Below, in pieces: positions 21,200 to 33,530 of a stretch of DNA of 64,000 nt (the stretch's first letter is position 1; each line of letters opens with the position of its first letter). This DNA is from Acanthosepion lycidas (Eukaryota; Mollusca; Cephalopoda; Sepiida; Sepiidae): NCBI GenBank assembly GCA_963932145.1, contig OZ010586.1, forward strand, positions 55,223,443 through 55,287,442, in the 5' to 3' direction. Under the pieces are notes generated by a model that did not search any database, was not told the DNA's origin, and worked only from the letters and a program-made list of their open reading frames with translations. The translations under genes and the position numbers were made by a program.

Positions 21200-24025
21200 G
21201 ACTTGAGCTGTGCTTCATTGATGGTTGACGCTGTGAAGCATTTTTTGTTCTGTCTGGATAGTAAATTATTTACTGCATAGGTAGGTGTTTGCCTTTTGGT
21301 CTTTTCTTTTTTCTTAGTAGTTTTTTTTTTTTTTTTTTTGTCTAAGGCTTTTTTTTTTTTTTTTTTTAGGTCTTTTGGCAGGTAGTCTGTTGATTGCATC
21401 AACATTTTGGATTTTTGTAAGATCCACACACACGCACACAGACACCAGTAAGCTTGGTGCCTGAAACATAGTTATTAGTTCATTTTTCTTTATATTCATA
21501 AGAAAAGTGAAATGTTTTTTTTCTTACAAATTATATATTGTAACAATGTATGAATGATGCAAAAAAAGTCAACTTATACAAACAAAACTTGCAATGATTC
21601 TTCTCAAAATTATGAATATTATATTTGTGATTTTTAAAATTCTGTAAGTTACTTTAAATCAAATCCAACATTTTTTTCCTTGTTTCAGTTTTTGATCATT
21701 TTTCTATTTGTAAAAATCACAATATTTTAATAGCATTCAATTTTTTTAAATGCTGAGACATTTTTAATTATTACTCATTTTTTACTATTTCTAGTAACTT
21801 TATTTATGTTGTTTCATATTGTAACTCTGAGATTATCATTTTAGAATCATTAGTAAATGAAAAAATCCTTTGGAAGAACTTGAACTTGCATCTCTTATGG
21901 TGAAAGAAATACTAATCAAATGTTAATAATGAATGACAAAGATTTAATGAAGAAAATTGAATACAAATATATCTAACATTATTAGTATGAGATAAAAAAA
22001 GATAGTGCTATTTAGTAGTGTCATGTCCATATAAAAATAAATAAAAATTAATTATAGTGTCAAAAAAATTATTATTATAAAAAATTATTTTAATTATCAT
22101 TAATTCAATCATTCTAAACCACTGAGAATTAAACCACTGAGAATTAACCGACTTTTCTCTTCGACGCACACAAACATGTGACATTCTCACTATTAGATTA
22201 GGCAGTTCACATGGACAGATTGTTGACATGTGCATTAGCAAAAATTTCATCTCCTTCTCCTTCAGCACAATAGTAACATGTATCTCTTAGTACTCAGCAA
22301 AAATTCAAGAAATTAAACCCAATCACTGCTTGTATTTTCTAAGTAAATTATCTGGACACTCATTGCATGCATCTATTAAAAAAACCTACGAGCAAGACTG
22401 TATACACTTTGCTTCTTATTTATCATTCTGTCAGATTCCAATCAATATTTGATCAACATTTGACTTCAAACTCACAGTTTTACTCAGTATTACTTTTGTT
22501 TATCCAACACCACATAATATTCATATAATAAATAATACTTGTTTTCTTGTTTCCACATCTTGCTGTTTTTCCTTTTTATGAGTATTTATGTATATATAAA
22601 TGTTAAGGGGCTTATAATTATTTACTCAGAGTTATAACTCCTCTAGAGTAGATAGAGTTGTAGAGAATATGTCTAGATTTAGATGACTTTTATAGCCTAA
22701 TTGATAAAGACACTTTCCATACAAAGAGAATCTGTGAGAGAGGTGAATTCAAGTCTTGCTGGAGGGTTATTCTTTACTGCTTCTTACTGACAATTCCTGA
22801 ATGATGAGCTGAAAGAAAAGCAATATAAAATAAGATTAAAGAAATAACAGTAAAAAAATATTAATATTAATAATGTAATATAGTTTCCGTATAAGAGAGA
22901 CATAATAGTTCTTTCAAAATATGATTCATGAAATCCTTAATGTATGCATAAAGATAATATGCAACATATACAAAATTGTAAAAATATATTTGTTGAATAT
23001 TCTAAAAGTTAGAGAGTAAATATGGGATTCTGTGACAGACTTAAGAACCAACCAATAATTTTCTTGAGTTTATGCCAAAAATTCAACTGCAAAAGTTTAT
23101 CTCCTCAATCATGTGATAAATATATATTGTGTCGGAAGTCATTAATAATCCCATTCTGTAGGATGTCAACACCTAATAAAATGAAAATAAAATCCAAAGT
23201 TGATAAGAAATATATAAAAAAAAAGAGTATTGTTCTTGAATTCAATAATTACATATCTGAAGTGAGGCTGTCTCATGCAGTTTCGTCTTTACTTTTATAG
23301 GGATTCACTCACATCGTAGCAGCAGAAATTAGCTTCATGTTCACGGAGATAAAACATACTTGACAGGAAATAAAGCGTACACAAATAACAGAAGAAGCAT
23401 GGTAAATTTTATGTTAATTTCATACAATTTATTTATATTTTTTGTGTGTATTTTTTAGGTTACAATTGTTTCATGGTACATGTGATAAAATTGAGAAATT
23501 TACTTCCTAGTATTACAAACCATATCATAGAGAGAAGTTGGACATGTGTTGCCCGTACCAAGGTTCACGGTGAAGAGATTGAATTTAACATCTTTTGTCT
23601 AGATGTCCATATTTCCAACAGGAACAGTTTTTGTTGCATGCTGGGAGTATTTTTATCATATTTATTTTTTATTTCATTTATTTTGTATAAATTTTTTTAT
23701 GGTATTGTTTTATTTTATTTATAATTTTCATTATTATTATTATTTTATTTTTAATTATTTATAATGATAATAATATCCCTATATCTTCAATATAAGGTTA
23801 AAATAAATATTTTAAGCAATTGTAAGGAATTTCAGACTAAATAATATAGAATATATAAAAATGGCTTTTTATACATAATTGGTTGCATAACAAGGATATT
23901 AAAATTGTTTTGTTAATGATGGACTCTGAGGAAAGTTAGAAACAATGAAAAGAGTGCTCATGTGTTATACAATATCTGCCCTCAAGTCTCTTAATATTTC
24001 CTGACAGATGATGAAGAGACTTAAG
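21200..24025. other. Repeat-poor AT-rich stretch without recognised genes
   Basis: Two T-homopolymers near 21321-21366 produce a Lys-run frame on the - strand that is not a gene. A 15-base direct duplication (AAACCACTGAGAATT) lies at about 22117-22147. A weak tRNA-like SINE (GTGAATTCAAGTCTTGC, near 22742) is possible. No exon was supported. Confidence 0.4.
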
Positions 24026-24029
24026 TAAC

Positions 24030-24360
24030 AGAAATCTGATTCTACTGAAGGATACTGAGAATACCATGGAAACTTTTTAAGGAAAAATGGAAAACAAAAA
24101 GGGCACTTATAATTAGAATCAGAAAGAAACAATTGAAATTTCTAGGACGCATAATGAGAAAAGATGTCATGGAGAATTTAACACTCACAGGACATTGAAA
24201 ACAAGATGGACAGAGGAAAGCAGTAAATAACTTACCTAACAACCTTGTATAGCAGGAGTGATAGCAAAAAGTCAAAAATTGTTAAGGACTATAAAAGACA
24301 AGAAATTGTGAGAGCCATAATAACCCCCATCCCCCACCCTGAAGGGACATGTCACATAGA
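24030..24360 (+). pseudogene. LINE reverse transcriptase C-terminal fragment
   Basis: The + strand reads RMLRIPWKLF, then RIRKKQLKFLGRIMRK, then ENLTLTGH, with stops between blocks near the end. R-(K/R)-R-Q-L-x-F-L-G-H-x-x-R preceded by RRMLRIPW is a signature I associate with the region after the reverse transcriptase domain of many animal non-LTR elements. There is no catalytic region, so this is a 5'-truncated copy. It ends near a C-rich stretch at about 24325-24350. The clade cannot be set from this piece. Confidence 0.6.
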
Positions 24361-24649
24361 AGAACTGTTAATGTAAAATAGTGTATTTTAAAATTATTTT
24401 TTATATAAGAAGAAAATAAGTAACATCTACTTGATACAAATACTTGTTCTTTCACACCTACCATAGATGATCAGTTTGCACATCTTGTAATTTATTGCAA
24501 GTTCAATCTACAAAAGTTTGTGGCCAGGCACAGTAAAGTTTAAGAAATGTCTTCCAATGATTACTTTTGACAAAGAAATTAGAAAAAAGAAAATTTACTT
24601 TTCTCATAATTTCTTTACTGCCATAATCCTTTTGGTTGTAGGCAGTCAA
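24361..24649. other. Short unassigned stretch
   Basis: Nothing recognisable is seen between the LINE fragment and the SINE copy. Confidence 0.4.
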
Positions 24650-24910
24650 GGGTTTTCACAGCTTCCATTCCTTTAACATCTAGAAATTGCCATGACTTCT
24701 TGGGAAAGATAATCGAGCAGTTTCCCAATGTCTTTTCCATGGTTTTAAATTTGGAGTTGTCCTTCTTCCTGATTGGCTGTCATCTAAGGCTCAACAGCCC
24801 AGTCTACTCTGCTATTTAACCTATACATGAAGGAAGAAGAGCTGAATCCATGCCTTTGTGCATTAGTGTGAAATTGAATGAATTTGATGACTTGCCAATT
24901 CTACTTTCCA
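24650..24910 (-). repeat. SINE copy (5S-headed family, head missing)
   Basis: On the - strand it carries AATTGGCAAGTCATCAAATT, then CAAAGGCATGGATTCAGC, then GGTTAAATAGCAGAGTAG, then GCCTTAGATGACAGCCAATC. These match in order the copy at 16540-16830. Confidence 0.65.
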
Positions 24911-25404
24911 TACTGTTAAGTATTATGTTACCTATATAACAAAGAGAATGATTTTGTGCAATTTTTGAGAAGATGAAAGTAAGAATTGTTTTAAGATTCA
25001 AAATCATGAAAATATTTCAATGATTGTTGGAAGAAGCATTAATGAAAATATAACTGACCAATAAATTTAAACTTAAAAAATTATTCAAATGGAAAATAGG
25101 ACAAATAAATGTTTTCATTTGGAATCAGATGTTTTTAGGATTTATTTTATTTTAGAACAAAGCAAAACTGCACATCTTTATGTCATCTTTATGCAAGAGG
25201 TACTTCAACTTGGTAGTGACTCCATTGCACATTTAGAATACAACTTTTATTAGACTGGCCTAAAGGAGAAAAGACAGCATGGAGTTGAAATTACAATTTG
25301 CAAATCATTAAATATTGCAGTAGACAATATTTTACACCAGTAAAAAAGACTTGCAGCTGCTAACATAGTTATTTATGACTGTAAAATTCAAGAGATATCA
25401 GTTT
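24911..25404. other. AT-rich stretch without recognisable genes
   Basis: No exon, RNA gene or transposon ends were seen. Confidence 0.5.
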
Positions 25405-25772
25405 TTGTCTATATTTTTGAGATGAGGTATTGTGATTATTTACATTGTTTTGACTGTTGTCCTCTTTTTTATTGCCATATTCACAGCCCATTTGATAAAA
25501 TTATTGGTTGGATTCAGTGACTTGACCCAAAGACTTGTGTGTTCAATGTCTGGCTACTGCAGTAGTGAAAAAAAAATTGGAGAGTTGAGTTAAAGGGAGA
25601 TAACTGAGACATCCGAAAGAGGCATAGCACATGGAACTAGAACAATCTACCTCAGTGGGGGAAATAAAGGGTTCAATTCAAAAAGAAGGACAGAGGATAC
25701 AGTAGCCAAAATGTCATGAATATGGCAATAAAGATGAGGGCAACAGTCCAAACAATGTAAATAATACTAGTT
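25405..25772. repeat. Fold-back repeat with tRNA-like core
   Basis: The left arm TTATTTACATTGTTTTGACT (about 25437) and the right arm ending CAGTCCAAACAATGTAAATA (about 25747-25766) are inverted complements. The left arm has lost its inner half (the part equivalent to CTTCTTCAGG). The core carries GTTGGATTCAGTGACTTGAC and, near 25660, AATAAAGGGTTCAATTCA, as in the copy at 4798-5159. Confidence 0.75.
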
Positions 25773-26690
25773 TATGTCCCAACTAAAAATTTGTTTTTTC
25801 CAAAAAGATAAGTTTTACACAGGACTAAGCAAGCTCTGTATTAATGTGGATTTTAATGTTATCTCTTGCATTTTTGAATGCCACTGCTCCTTTGATGGGA
25901 TGTCACCCTTTGAAACAAAAGCCTCAAACAACAATGGCTGAAATTCTTGTTAAATTTTTGTTATTCAAAAAGATATTCTTTCTTTAATATGATTTGACCA
26001 TCCCATGAAACACCACATCACATGGCATAGCCCATATAATGTAATGTTGTATATCTTCTCTTGGCCAGGGGTTGCTATGTGTTTTGGTTCAGAGATGAAT
26101 GAATTTCAACATGAAGAATTTTAGCTGAACTATTTTATTAATGTTGACATGTCCTAACTATCCAGTGGAGGTCATTCTCCCTCACTGGGAAGTTGTTTCA
26201 AACATGAAAGTCAACACGTCTACATTGCTTGATGGTTAAGACACAACTCCCTGAAAACTTTCTCAGAAGTCGGAGCTGAGATACACTTCCTCTAAAATAT
26301 AAGTCTGCTAAGCTATTATTTAACAGTAACAAAAAAGTTTATTGACTTCAACATATCAGACTTAATTTAGGTAGTTTGTAACAGATGTTAGCATATGAAA
26401 CTCCTATTTGAATCTGATCAAAGATCTCTTCTTCTAACAAAACTAAAATCACCTGCTAACAAAATAGCTTATTTCCTCTAGCATAAACCATGCCAGACAT
26501 CTAGGTATATGTGGATAATAAAAAAAAAAGAAAACAGCAACCAGCGAGTAAATTCAAGTTCTCCCAACTGGTATTCCAACTTCGAGTCGTTCCTTGAGTT
26601 CTGTCTCAAAATCACACTAACAGACTTTTCTAGCCGCCAACCGTGAACGTCACACCAAGCACCCCGCACTGGGAAAAATTGGTTACTTTT
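25773..26690. other. Unassigned stretch upstream of the candidate promoter
   Basis: A weak tRNA-like SINE may lie near 26215-26290 (TTGCTTGATGGTTAAGAC). From about 26530 the GC content rises, and CGTGAACGTCACACC (about 26640) includes a CRE-like TGACGTTC on the - strand. Confidence 0.35.
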
Positions 26691-26705
26691 ATATTTGTCC
26701 ACATA

Positions 26706-26852
26706 CCCATAATCCCTTGCGTCTTCATGCGATCCCATAATTCATTGCGTCCATGTCCCATAATGCATTGTATTTTTATTGTATAAAAATGCAATGCAAG
26801 TCCCCCCTCATTCTTTTATGTTATCTGGCCGAGGACGGATTACGGCAGAGCG
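26706..26852 (+). promoter_or_regulatory. Candidate promoter and first exon with TCT-type initiator
   Basis: Three similar units, CCCATAATCCCTTGCGTC, CCCATAATTCATTGCGTC and CCCATAATGCATTG, lie in tandem at about 26704-26770. TATAAAAA follows at 26782-26789. At 26811-26817 is TTCTTTT, 31 bases past the first T of the TATA box, which resembles the pyrimidine (TCT) initiator of animal ribosomal-protein and translation-factor genes. A short putative first exon (about 26813-26852) ends CGGCAGAGCG before the donor GTAAGTGC. The exon is GC-rich against AT-rich surroundings. An ATG at 26818 could be a start or just leader sequence. No second exon could be identified, so the gene is unnamed and the call rests on the order and spacing of the signals. 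Confidence 0.4.
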
Positions 26853-27330
26853 GTAAGTGCTTTTTTCTCCCTCACTTCAACTGCAGTAGCTTTACATGCT
26901 AAGCAAATATGGGCTCTTTTTTGGCGGGGATAAAGCAAGTGGCAATCAGTTGTGCTCGTCCCAGGTCCTGTCTCATCATGTCTGCCACAGTATAACATCA
27001 GGCCCATAAAACTGAAAGTGTAAGAGTTGAATTCTTTGATAAACTAGGGTCCAAATTGATGTCCATAAATCTTGACTAAAACAGAGCAGAATCAAATAAT
27101 GTCATCATATTCTTTGTTATTTGAAGCATGTGAGACCATTTCAAAAATATCTAAATGTAAAAAAAAGAAGATTCTCATGGGATGACAACCCAGAGTTGGA
27201 AAGATTGATACAAGAAAGAAACAAGCAGAGTGGATGGAAAATGAAAGGGAAAATACTAAAGATTTAACAAAGAAAAAAAATGAAGTGGTTAATGCTGTGA
27301 GAAACCAATTATTTGCAGATAATTGCAAAC
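26853..27330. other. Sequence after the candidate first exon
   Basis: GC content stays raised until about 27000 and then drops. An acceptor-like CCCAG (near 26963) is followed by ATGTCTGCCACAGTATAA, which stops after five codons. A second coding exon is therefore not supported. Confidence 0.35.
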
Positions 27331-28760
27331 TAAATTAATGAATCCAAACAGCATGTATGAAATCAAAACAAGTGATAAGGAAGTCAAGGAAACTATAAAA
27401 TACTAAAGAATAATAAATCATCACTTGATATTGAGGCAGAACTTTTGAAAATAGCATGCCCTCTTCATGGAGGAAGACTTAAATCAGAAACACATCCCTA
27501 AAAAGTGGAGTGTAATGTGCATTGATGCACTATGGAAACAAAAAAGTTGTCCTCAAGACCTTCACATATACAGAAGTATCTGTGTTGAATCCATTATGGT
27601 GAAAACTCTAATGAACATTGTATTCACTGGGCTCTCACCATTCTATAAAAGTGAACTCCTTACAATAAAATTTGTTTTTTGTTCTGATAAAGTGTGTAAT
27701 TATGGCATATATGTTATCAAATAGCTCCAAGAAATCACATACTTCTCCAATGAAAAATTGTATACCTGCTTTGTTCCTCTTCTCAGTCATTAGAAACTAC
27801 CTTCCATGTCTGATTCAACTGAATGTCTAGATCTGATAGAGGAATTAAATTGGTCCACAAAATCCTACATGTCTGGCCAGGACCCCAATAGGGAAACATT
27901 TCAAACCTCATCATAAGTATGAGAAGGAGGAAATGAAAACCCCAGTCTATTTAATCTTTTTTCTAGATTATATCCTGCATATATACAAGTAAAGAGATGG
28001 GTGCAGCTCATTTAAGCATTCCATGCCACATCCCAAACAAATCTATTAATAGAAAACAGCATTCTTGCTTTCCCTCTCAAAGCTAATGTACTGACAATGA
28101 GGGAGAGGTAGGCCTATGCTGATGACATGAATATTTATAGACAAGAATGATCCTGAACAAAAAATAACAATCTTTACCAGGTGATCCAAGAAATACAACT
28201 CAAAATAAACCTTTCCAAATAAGAAACTATGACTGAAATTAGTGCAGTGGTGGCACCCCCATATTGAATGAATTCATAAAAATTCAACACATAGAATTGG
28301 CAAATGGTAAGCACTTCAAATATTTCAGTGTATAGATCAGTTATAACACTTAGTATACAATATAAAGAAATTAAATACAGTATTAAGAGTAATTTCATAT
28401 AACACTGTAAATTGCTAGAAAACTAAAATATTAATGTAAAAATTTGAGTCATGTTCTTAAATAGCCTCATCAGATTAAAACTTTCATATGGATGTCATGC
28501 ATTGTGCCAGACTCATTCCGAAATATCTAAATTGTCAGCTGTATATAACTGCTTTCTTAGATCAATGGTTAAATATGACATTGAACAAGTGAATATTGTA
28601 GTTTATAGCTAGGACCATACTTCTTTGAAACTTGAGGACAGGTACTACAGAATTACAAAGAAAGAACTGTACCAAATAACTGAAAGTACATTGCTAGAGG
28701 ACTTTCAACAGCAGCAACAAATAAAATGAATAGCACATGTAATTCAAAGAATAAATAATG
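27331..28760 (+). pseudogene. LINE reverse transcriptase, degraded
   Basis: Non-LTR reverse transcriptase landmarks appear in order but in changing frames. Near 27460-27530 is a segment ending IPKKWS, resembling the fingers region that contains P-x-x-W. At 28115-28126 the codons give YADD followed by Met-Asn, the catalytic box. Near 28480-28560 is LSYGCHALCQTHSEISKL, similar to the SYGCETW-type segment after the polymerase domain. Numerous stops and frame changes separate these. Neither an endonuclease domain nor a defined 3' tail was recognised. It is a dead copy. It differs from the LINE family at 37683-38860, 45300-46700 and 57330-58812. Confidence 0.6.
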
Positions 28761-28865
28761 ATATAATCAAGATGTTTATGTTCTACACTGCTTCAAAAAA
28801 AAGGCAAGAAAGTAAGCTCCCAATAGTGGAAAGAGTTACCATTTTTATACTTACAACAATGCCAG

Positions 28866-29260
28866 AATTCTGTCATTGGTACACTTAAAATATTCTCTTA
28901 TTAGTACATGTATAATTGGAATTCTCTCATTGGTACACTGACAACATTCTCACATTGGTACACTTTAAAAAGTTAAAACATATTCTCACTGGTACTCTTA
29001 AAATTTTCTTTTATAGGTACACTTACATTTCCTTGTTTGTACACTTACATTTTTTTCATTTTCATTACAGCATTCTCTTATTGGTACACTTACACATTTT
29101 CTCATTGATGTACTTACATTCTCACATTCATACACTGATAATATCCTCTCATTGGTGCACTTACAATATAAAGGACCTTTTTGCTTTGTCCCACTTACAA
29201 TATTCTCTAATTGGTATACTTACAATTTTTCTCATTGGTACAAGGACAACTAGAAAGTCA
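28866..29260 (+). repeat. Degenerate minisatellite, TTCTCTCATTGGTACACTTACAA-type unit
   Basis: Units of roughly 22-26 bases, built on TCTCATTGGTACACTTACA, recur about fifteen times with many variants (for example CTCACATTGGTACACTTTAA). An open frame through the array on the + strand encodes only repeated (S/T)HW(Y/C)-type peptide and is not a gene. Spacing varies and there are no separate unique spacers, so it is not a CRISPR-like array. Confidence 0.85.
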
Positions 29261-29849
29261 ACAAAGAAAACAGCTTTTGTATCCTACCTACATTTCTAAT
29301 GAATTATAAAAATGATTTTTTTTTTCTATTTCAAAATTTGCTATTTCATTACTCTAGAATGAAGAATAATCTATAAAATTTAATTTTCTTTGTTTGTCTG
29401 GAAGTTTCTTCTTATGACAAAGTGCTGAAAAGGTTTTAATGCAACCCACTTCCAGAATACTGATTTTCAGAAGTGGATCAGGCTGAGAACTTTTCAATAC
29501 TTTCTTGTAATTTCACAGATAAATGCAAAAGCTTTTTCATTCTTCAGCCTCTGAATGCATATAAAGTAAATGAAATATGTGAAGGAAATAAATTTGTAAT
29601 TTCATTATTACTCATCAGATGTAAATCTGAATCTTAAGTACCAAGTGTTGACCAGTTACTGATCTTTATGTTCGTTCTAATTTTCCCCAAATTCCTCATA
29701 TTTCCAAATAGCCTTGACCAGTAGCCAAATATTTCAAATTTATTAGGAAGACACATTAATGAGTCACAGATAAGATCCATACTTTACCTTTCTCTTCTTA
29801 AATATGGCAGGTTATCAGCAGAGAAAATGGAATCAGCAAGTCAAAATCA
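29261..29849. other. AT-rich stretch without recognisable genes
   Basis: Nothing was recognised here. Confidence 0.45.
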
Positions 29850-29985
29850 TGTTCTCTCCATGTTGCATCCAATTTTCACATGCTCTGGGAGGAAAGGCAT
29901 GAAACCATTTCTTCTACCCATCCTTCAGCTATTGGTTAAATAGCAGGAGACATTTTGAATGAAAAAGGATATCATAGAATTCAAA
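29850..29985 (+). repeat. SINE body fragment (5S-headed family)
   Basis: It holds GAGGAAAGGCATGAAACCAT (about 29889), then CAGCTATTGGTTAAATAGCA (about 29927). The head is absent. Confidence 0.55.
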
Positions 29986-31320
29986 ATCATGGAGAAAGCA
30001 ATAAGAACCCACTCCATTATCTTTTGATGATTTATATATAAAGGAAAGGAAAATACAGAGAGGCATGATCGCCTACATCCAGAAGAAATAATGGCAATGA
30101 AAATAAACAAAAGAAAAAATAGTCTCCCTTAATTTGAACAGTTATTATCCAAGTATGTCATCTTAATTGTTACCAAAAGTTGAAACTACATCTTTAACTA
30201 GTCTAGTTGCTAAATTACTTGCAATCTGACCATGATACTTATATTTCTTTTAGTTGAATGGCAAGAAGGATTCTTTTAAAATCTCATAATCAGACTTTTT
30301 GCAATAAAAAAATAGTCAGTAATTTTCTCTCATCTTTACACTAGATTTGCACTTTCTTTGGGAAGCATCTATAACTGTCAGGTTAACATATTTTCTGGAT
30401 CCTTCTGAGCAAAGTTCATATTGGACTTTATAAATTGATAATTACAAGCATCAACTAAAACTTTATTGTCTGTCATTAAAAAATATATACTAGCATATTG
30501 ATATGTTCAAGCCAGACACTATAAAAACCAATTAATCAAGCATTTTTCTAGCATATAGAGTCTTGAACTCTCTTTGATAATCAGTAGATATATAAAAAAC
30601 AGTTAAGGCTATCAGGGTCACATTTAGAAAACAAAGAAAAGAAAATTAAGCTATGTACTAGGGCATTACAAACTCTAGTTTAGAATTATTAACTAATGGC
30701 TGTCATTTAAGATCAACTATACAAGAACAAATTAATAAATCTCCTTTTGTGTTTGCCCTGCCAATTACAGAGGTGGACAGTCAAACCAGGAAGGAACTAA
30801 TAATTCTTCAACTGGTAACAAAGTCAGTCACACTGATAATCATAAATTCCTCATTATTTTAAAACTTGCCTTTGGATTGTAGTCAAGAAAAGGATTGACA
30901 AGCATGAAATCTATAATCTTCGGTAGGGAATTTAATTTTGATAATAAATTTCTTCTGCTATGAAATCAACCAAATCCAGGCAATCAAAGATTTAATGCAA
31001 GAGAATATTGCTGATATAAAATATTAGGGTGTTTGGAAACTAATTACATATTTCACCACTATAATTATGAGTCAATCAACCAAAGCAGAATGAAGACTGA
31101 ATGGTAGGAAACTGCATCTAAAATTCTACAACTCTTCTATCCATTCATCTCTCATTTATAGTACATTTAAAAGTCAAGAAATCTTTGAAAGAGAGAATTT
31201 GTGTTTCATATGAGATCTTACTTGTGAACCATACACAACGTTCTACCATCTGCAGAAGTCTTTTAATCAGAAATTCCAGCCTTTCATTTCTGCTTTATAT
31301 TGTTGCAGATGATGAAACAC
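29986..31320. other. AT-rich stretch without recognisable genes
   Basis: No exon, RNA gene or clear element was seen in about 1.3 kb. Confidence 0.45.
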
Positions 31321-31853
31321 AGAAAATGAAGAGTGTTTATCACAAAATGAAAAACCAGAATTGACACCAAAACCAGGACTCCATCCACAAAAGTCTTTGT
31401 TTTATATCTTGTGAAATATGAAAGGTATAATCCAAGCTACTAGGATATAGAATGACCATTACTACTGAGGTTTATCAGCAGCAATTTGATCAGGTAAATG
31501 GAACATTACATTGAAAGTGTCTTTGTTGAATAGAAAAGATATCATTCTCTAATATGATAATGCAAATGCACATACTCTAAAATGAAAAATTGTTGGGATG
31601 GGAGGTTGTTCCATGTCATCCATACTCAATAGATTTAGCATCAACAGATTTTCATTTATTTAAATCATTAGAATATTTTATAAGTGTCAGAACATTCAGA
31701 ATCAAAGAAGTTGAAAACGGTCTTTCAAAATTTTTATTGGGCAAAAACCAAAACATCTTTAAAAATGAAATCCAAAATTTGCCTTGTTGGATCGCAGTAA
31801 CAACCTTCTTCAATAGTTTATATCCTTTCTTGTCAAGCATAAATACTTTCTGA
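31321..31853 (+). pseudogene. Mariner transposase, degraded
   Basis: Mariner transposases cut and paste DNA at TA sites using a D,D-34-D triad. The last block, from about 31590, reads LGWEVVPCHPYSIDLASTDF followed by HLFKSLEYF. This corresponds to the mariner segment YSPDLAPSDYHLF, in which the third catalytic Asp lies. Upstream (31370-31590), pieces matching GLHPKK and the quaternary segment before the second Asp appear in other frames, for example KPGLHPQKSLFYI. The second-Asp region near 31560 reads NMIMQMHIL where HQDNARPH is expected, so that Asp is lost. Stops and shifts break it throughout. No terminal inverted repeats were found. Its subfamily resembles Hsmar1-like mariners, the same group suggested by the ends of the five palindromic MITEs. 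Confidence 0.75.
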
Positions 31854-33059
31854 AGACACTGATATTTTTGAAAACTTTAGAATTTTTCAATTTCTATCAA
31901 TTTAGAGTTTCACTTCCTATTAAAAAATTATATCAAAGGAAGAAATCATATACACAATCTATCTTGCTACTTTTGATTGAAAAAATATTCAAATAATTTA
32001 AATATTAGAATCTCTTCATTTTCTATAGAACATTTTCTTTCTCATTCAGGGAAATGAAACATATATTACATAGCATGTTCACCCAGAATTTATGAATTAC
32101 GACATCCTGAAAGTATCCCAAAATATTGCTGTTTTAAATGGAGATGAAGGATTTTGGGAGGAAGGCAGCATGAAAATAAAGAAAGAAAAAAATGGAAATT
32201 CTTTAATACTTAACATCTTGCATGTCAAAAAATACTGAAGCAATAATATAGACAAATGAATTACAAGCAGCCATGTTGAAAAAACGTCTAATTTGAATCA
32301 AGTCAGTTTGATAGAGTAGGAAATTCACATGAAACAAAGCAGTTGTTAGTTTATAAAAATGAGGAAATTACAGTTCAGCAATTTATCAATCCAGAAGGAA
32401 TATTTAATTAAAAGTCTTTGATTCCTCAAAGCCAATTCTGTTGCCTATTAATAGTTTTCACAGTAATTTCAGACTGCAATTATTACGACTACTCCTAATA
32501 TTGATATTGTTATTGCTTATATTGTTAATTATTTTTATGTTTGTTTATTAGTTTAATTTATTTTAATATTATTTCTATTAATGATTTTCAAGAACTTATT
32601 ATTATTATTAAAGAAATGTTCTTCAATTAACTTGAATATTTTGTTATTGTTATAATGCAATTAAACCAAATTACATTGCACCTTTTGTTTTTGTTCAATT
32701 CTAATTTATTTGTATGCTCCTTTTTTTCTTCGAGTTAATTCATATTCATATTTTTGTTTTCATTAAATATTTTGATGTTACTAGTTAGAATAGTAAACAA
32801 AGAACAACGCTGGAGGATAAGATGACGGCATGAATTAGTGCAGATATTAGGCACTGATAACTTTATCAGTAGTCTTAACATATAGATAAATACTATCTGG
32901 GAACCTCAAAGAAAGAAAAGGAGCCTTACCTGCCAGATTCAGGACACACATTCAATTTCAGCATGAATTAAAGCACTGGTTAAAAAATCCCTGATAAAAA
33001 ATATTTGAGTTGGTTTGTCTGTCTAAATATCTGGGAGGAGGAGTTATCATTTTTTCTAT
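31854..33059. other. AT-rich stretch without recognisable genes
   Basis: No coding or element structure was seen. Confidence 0.45.
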
Positions 33060-33530
33060 TTGCACTAATGTCCTCATCTTTGTTGTTATTATATCTGACT
33101 TGAGAGTTATTCTGCTTAGGAATTTCTGTGTTTGTTTGGAAAGTTTATGTTGAAGCTAATATTTCTTCCAACAGTTGTAAAGAATTCTTTCACTTTTGAA
33201 GTTTTGCCTTGCTTTTTCCATTAGACTTTGTGCTCTCCAGGAAGTGACTGATGTCTCACTTGTTAAGCCTGGTGGAACCAGCTTGCATCTGTATAGGAAT
33301 GTTAGGTGGTTTGATATTTGTGCCAATTTTTGATGAAGCTTTTTCAAACACCTCCATTGGTATATCATGTTGGGTCTTTATTGTTTCTATCATTTCTGCT
33401 TGAATTTGTGGGATAAGAAAATAATTGTTATTTACATTTGAACAATTGTCCTCATATTTGTTATTATTGTTTTGATAATAACAACAAATATGAGGATCAT
33501 CATCTGAATGCAAATAATATAAATAAACTA
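33060..33530. repeat. Degraded fold-back repeat
   Basis: GTCCTCATCTTTGTTGTTAT (about 33069) and, at 33446-33497, TCCTCATATTTGTTATTAT followed by its complement ending AATATGAGGA, belong to the arm family of the copy at 4798-5159. At 33446-33497 two arms abut as a tight hairpin. The segment between 33110 and 33420 has overlapping open frames on the - strand with no family I recognise. Confidence 0.5.

Noticed and set aside
21157..21499. Lys-rich open frames on the - strand
   Set aside because: Created by two T-homopolymers; the rest overlaps a palindrome.
26963..27000. Second exon of the candidate gene starting ATGTCTGCC
   Set aside because: The frame ends in TAA after five codons and no convincing donor lies within it.
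28866..29260. CRISPR-like array
   Set aside because: Units vary in sequence and spacing and there are no unique spacers of constant length; the setting is eukaryotic.
31321..31853. Active mariner as the source of the MITEs
   Set aside because: Frames are broken, the second catalytic Asp region is lost and no terminal repeats were found.
33156..33513. Coding gene on the - strand
   Set aside because: Two overlapping frames of similar quality lie between fold-back arms; no family recognised.
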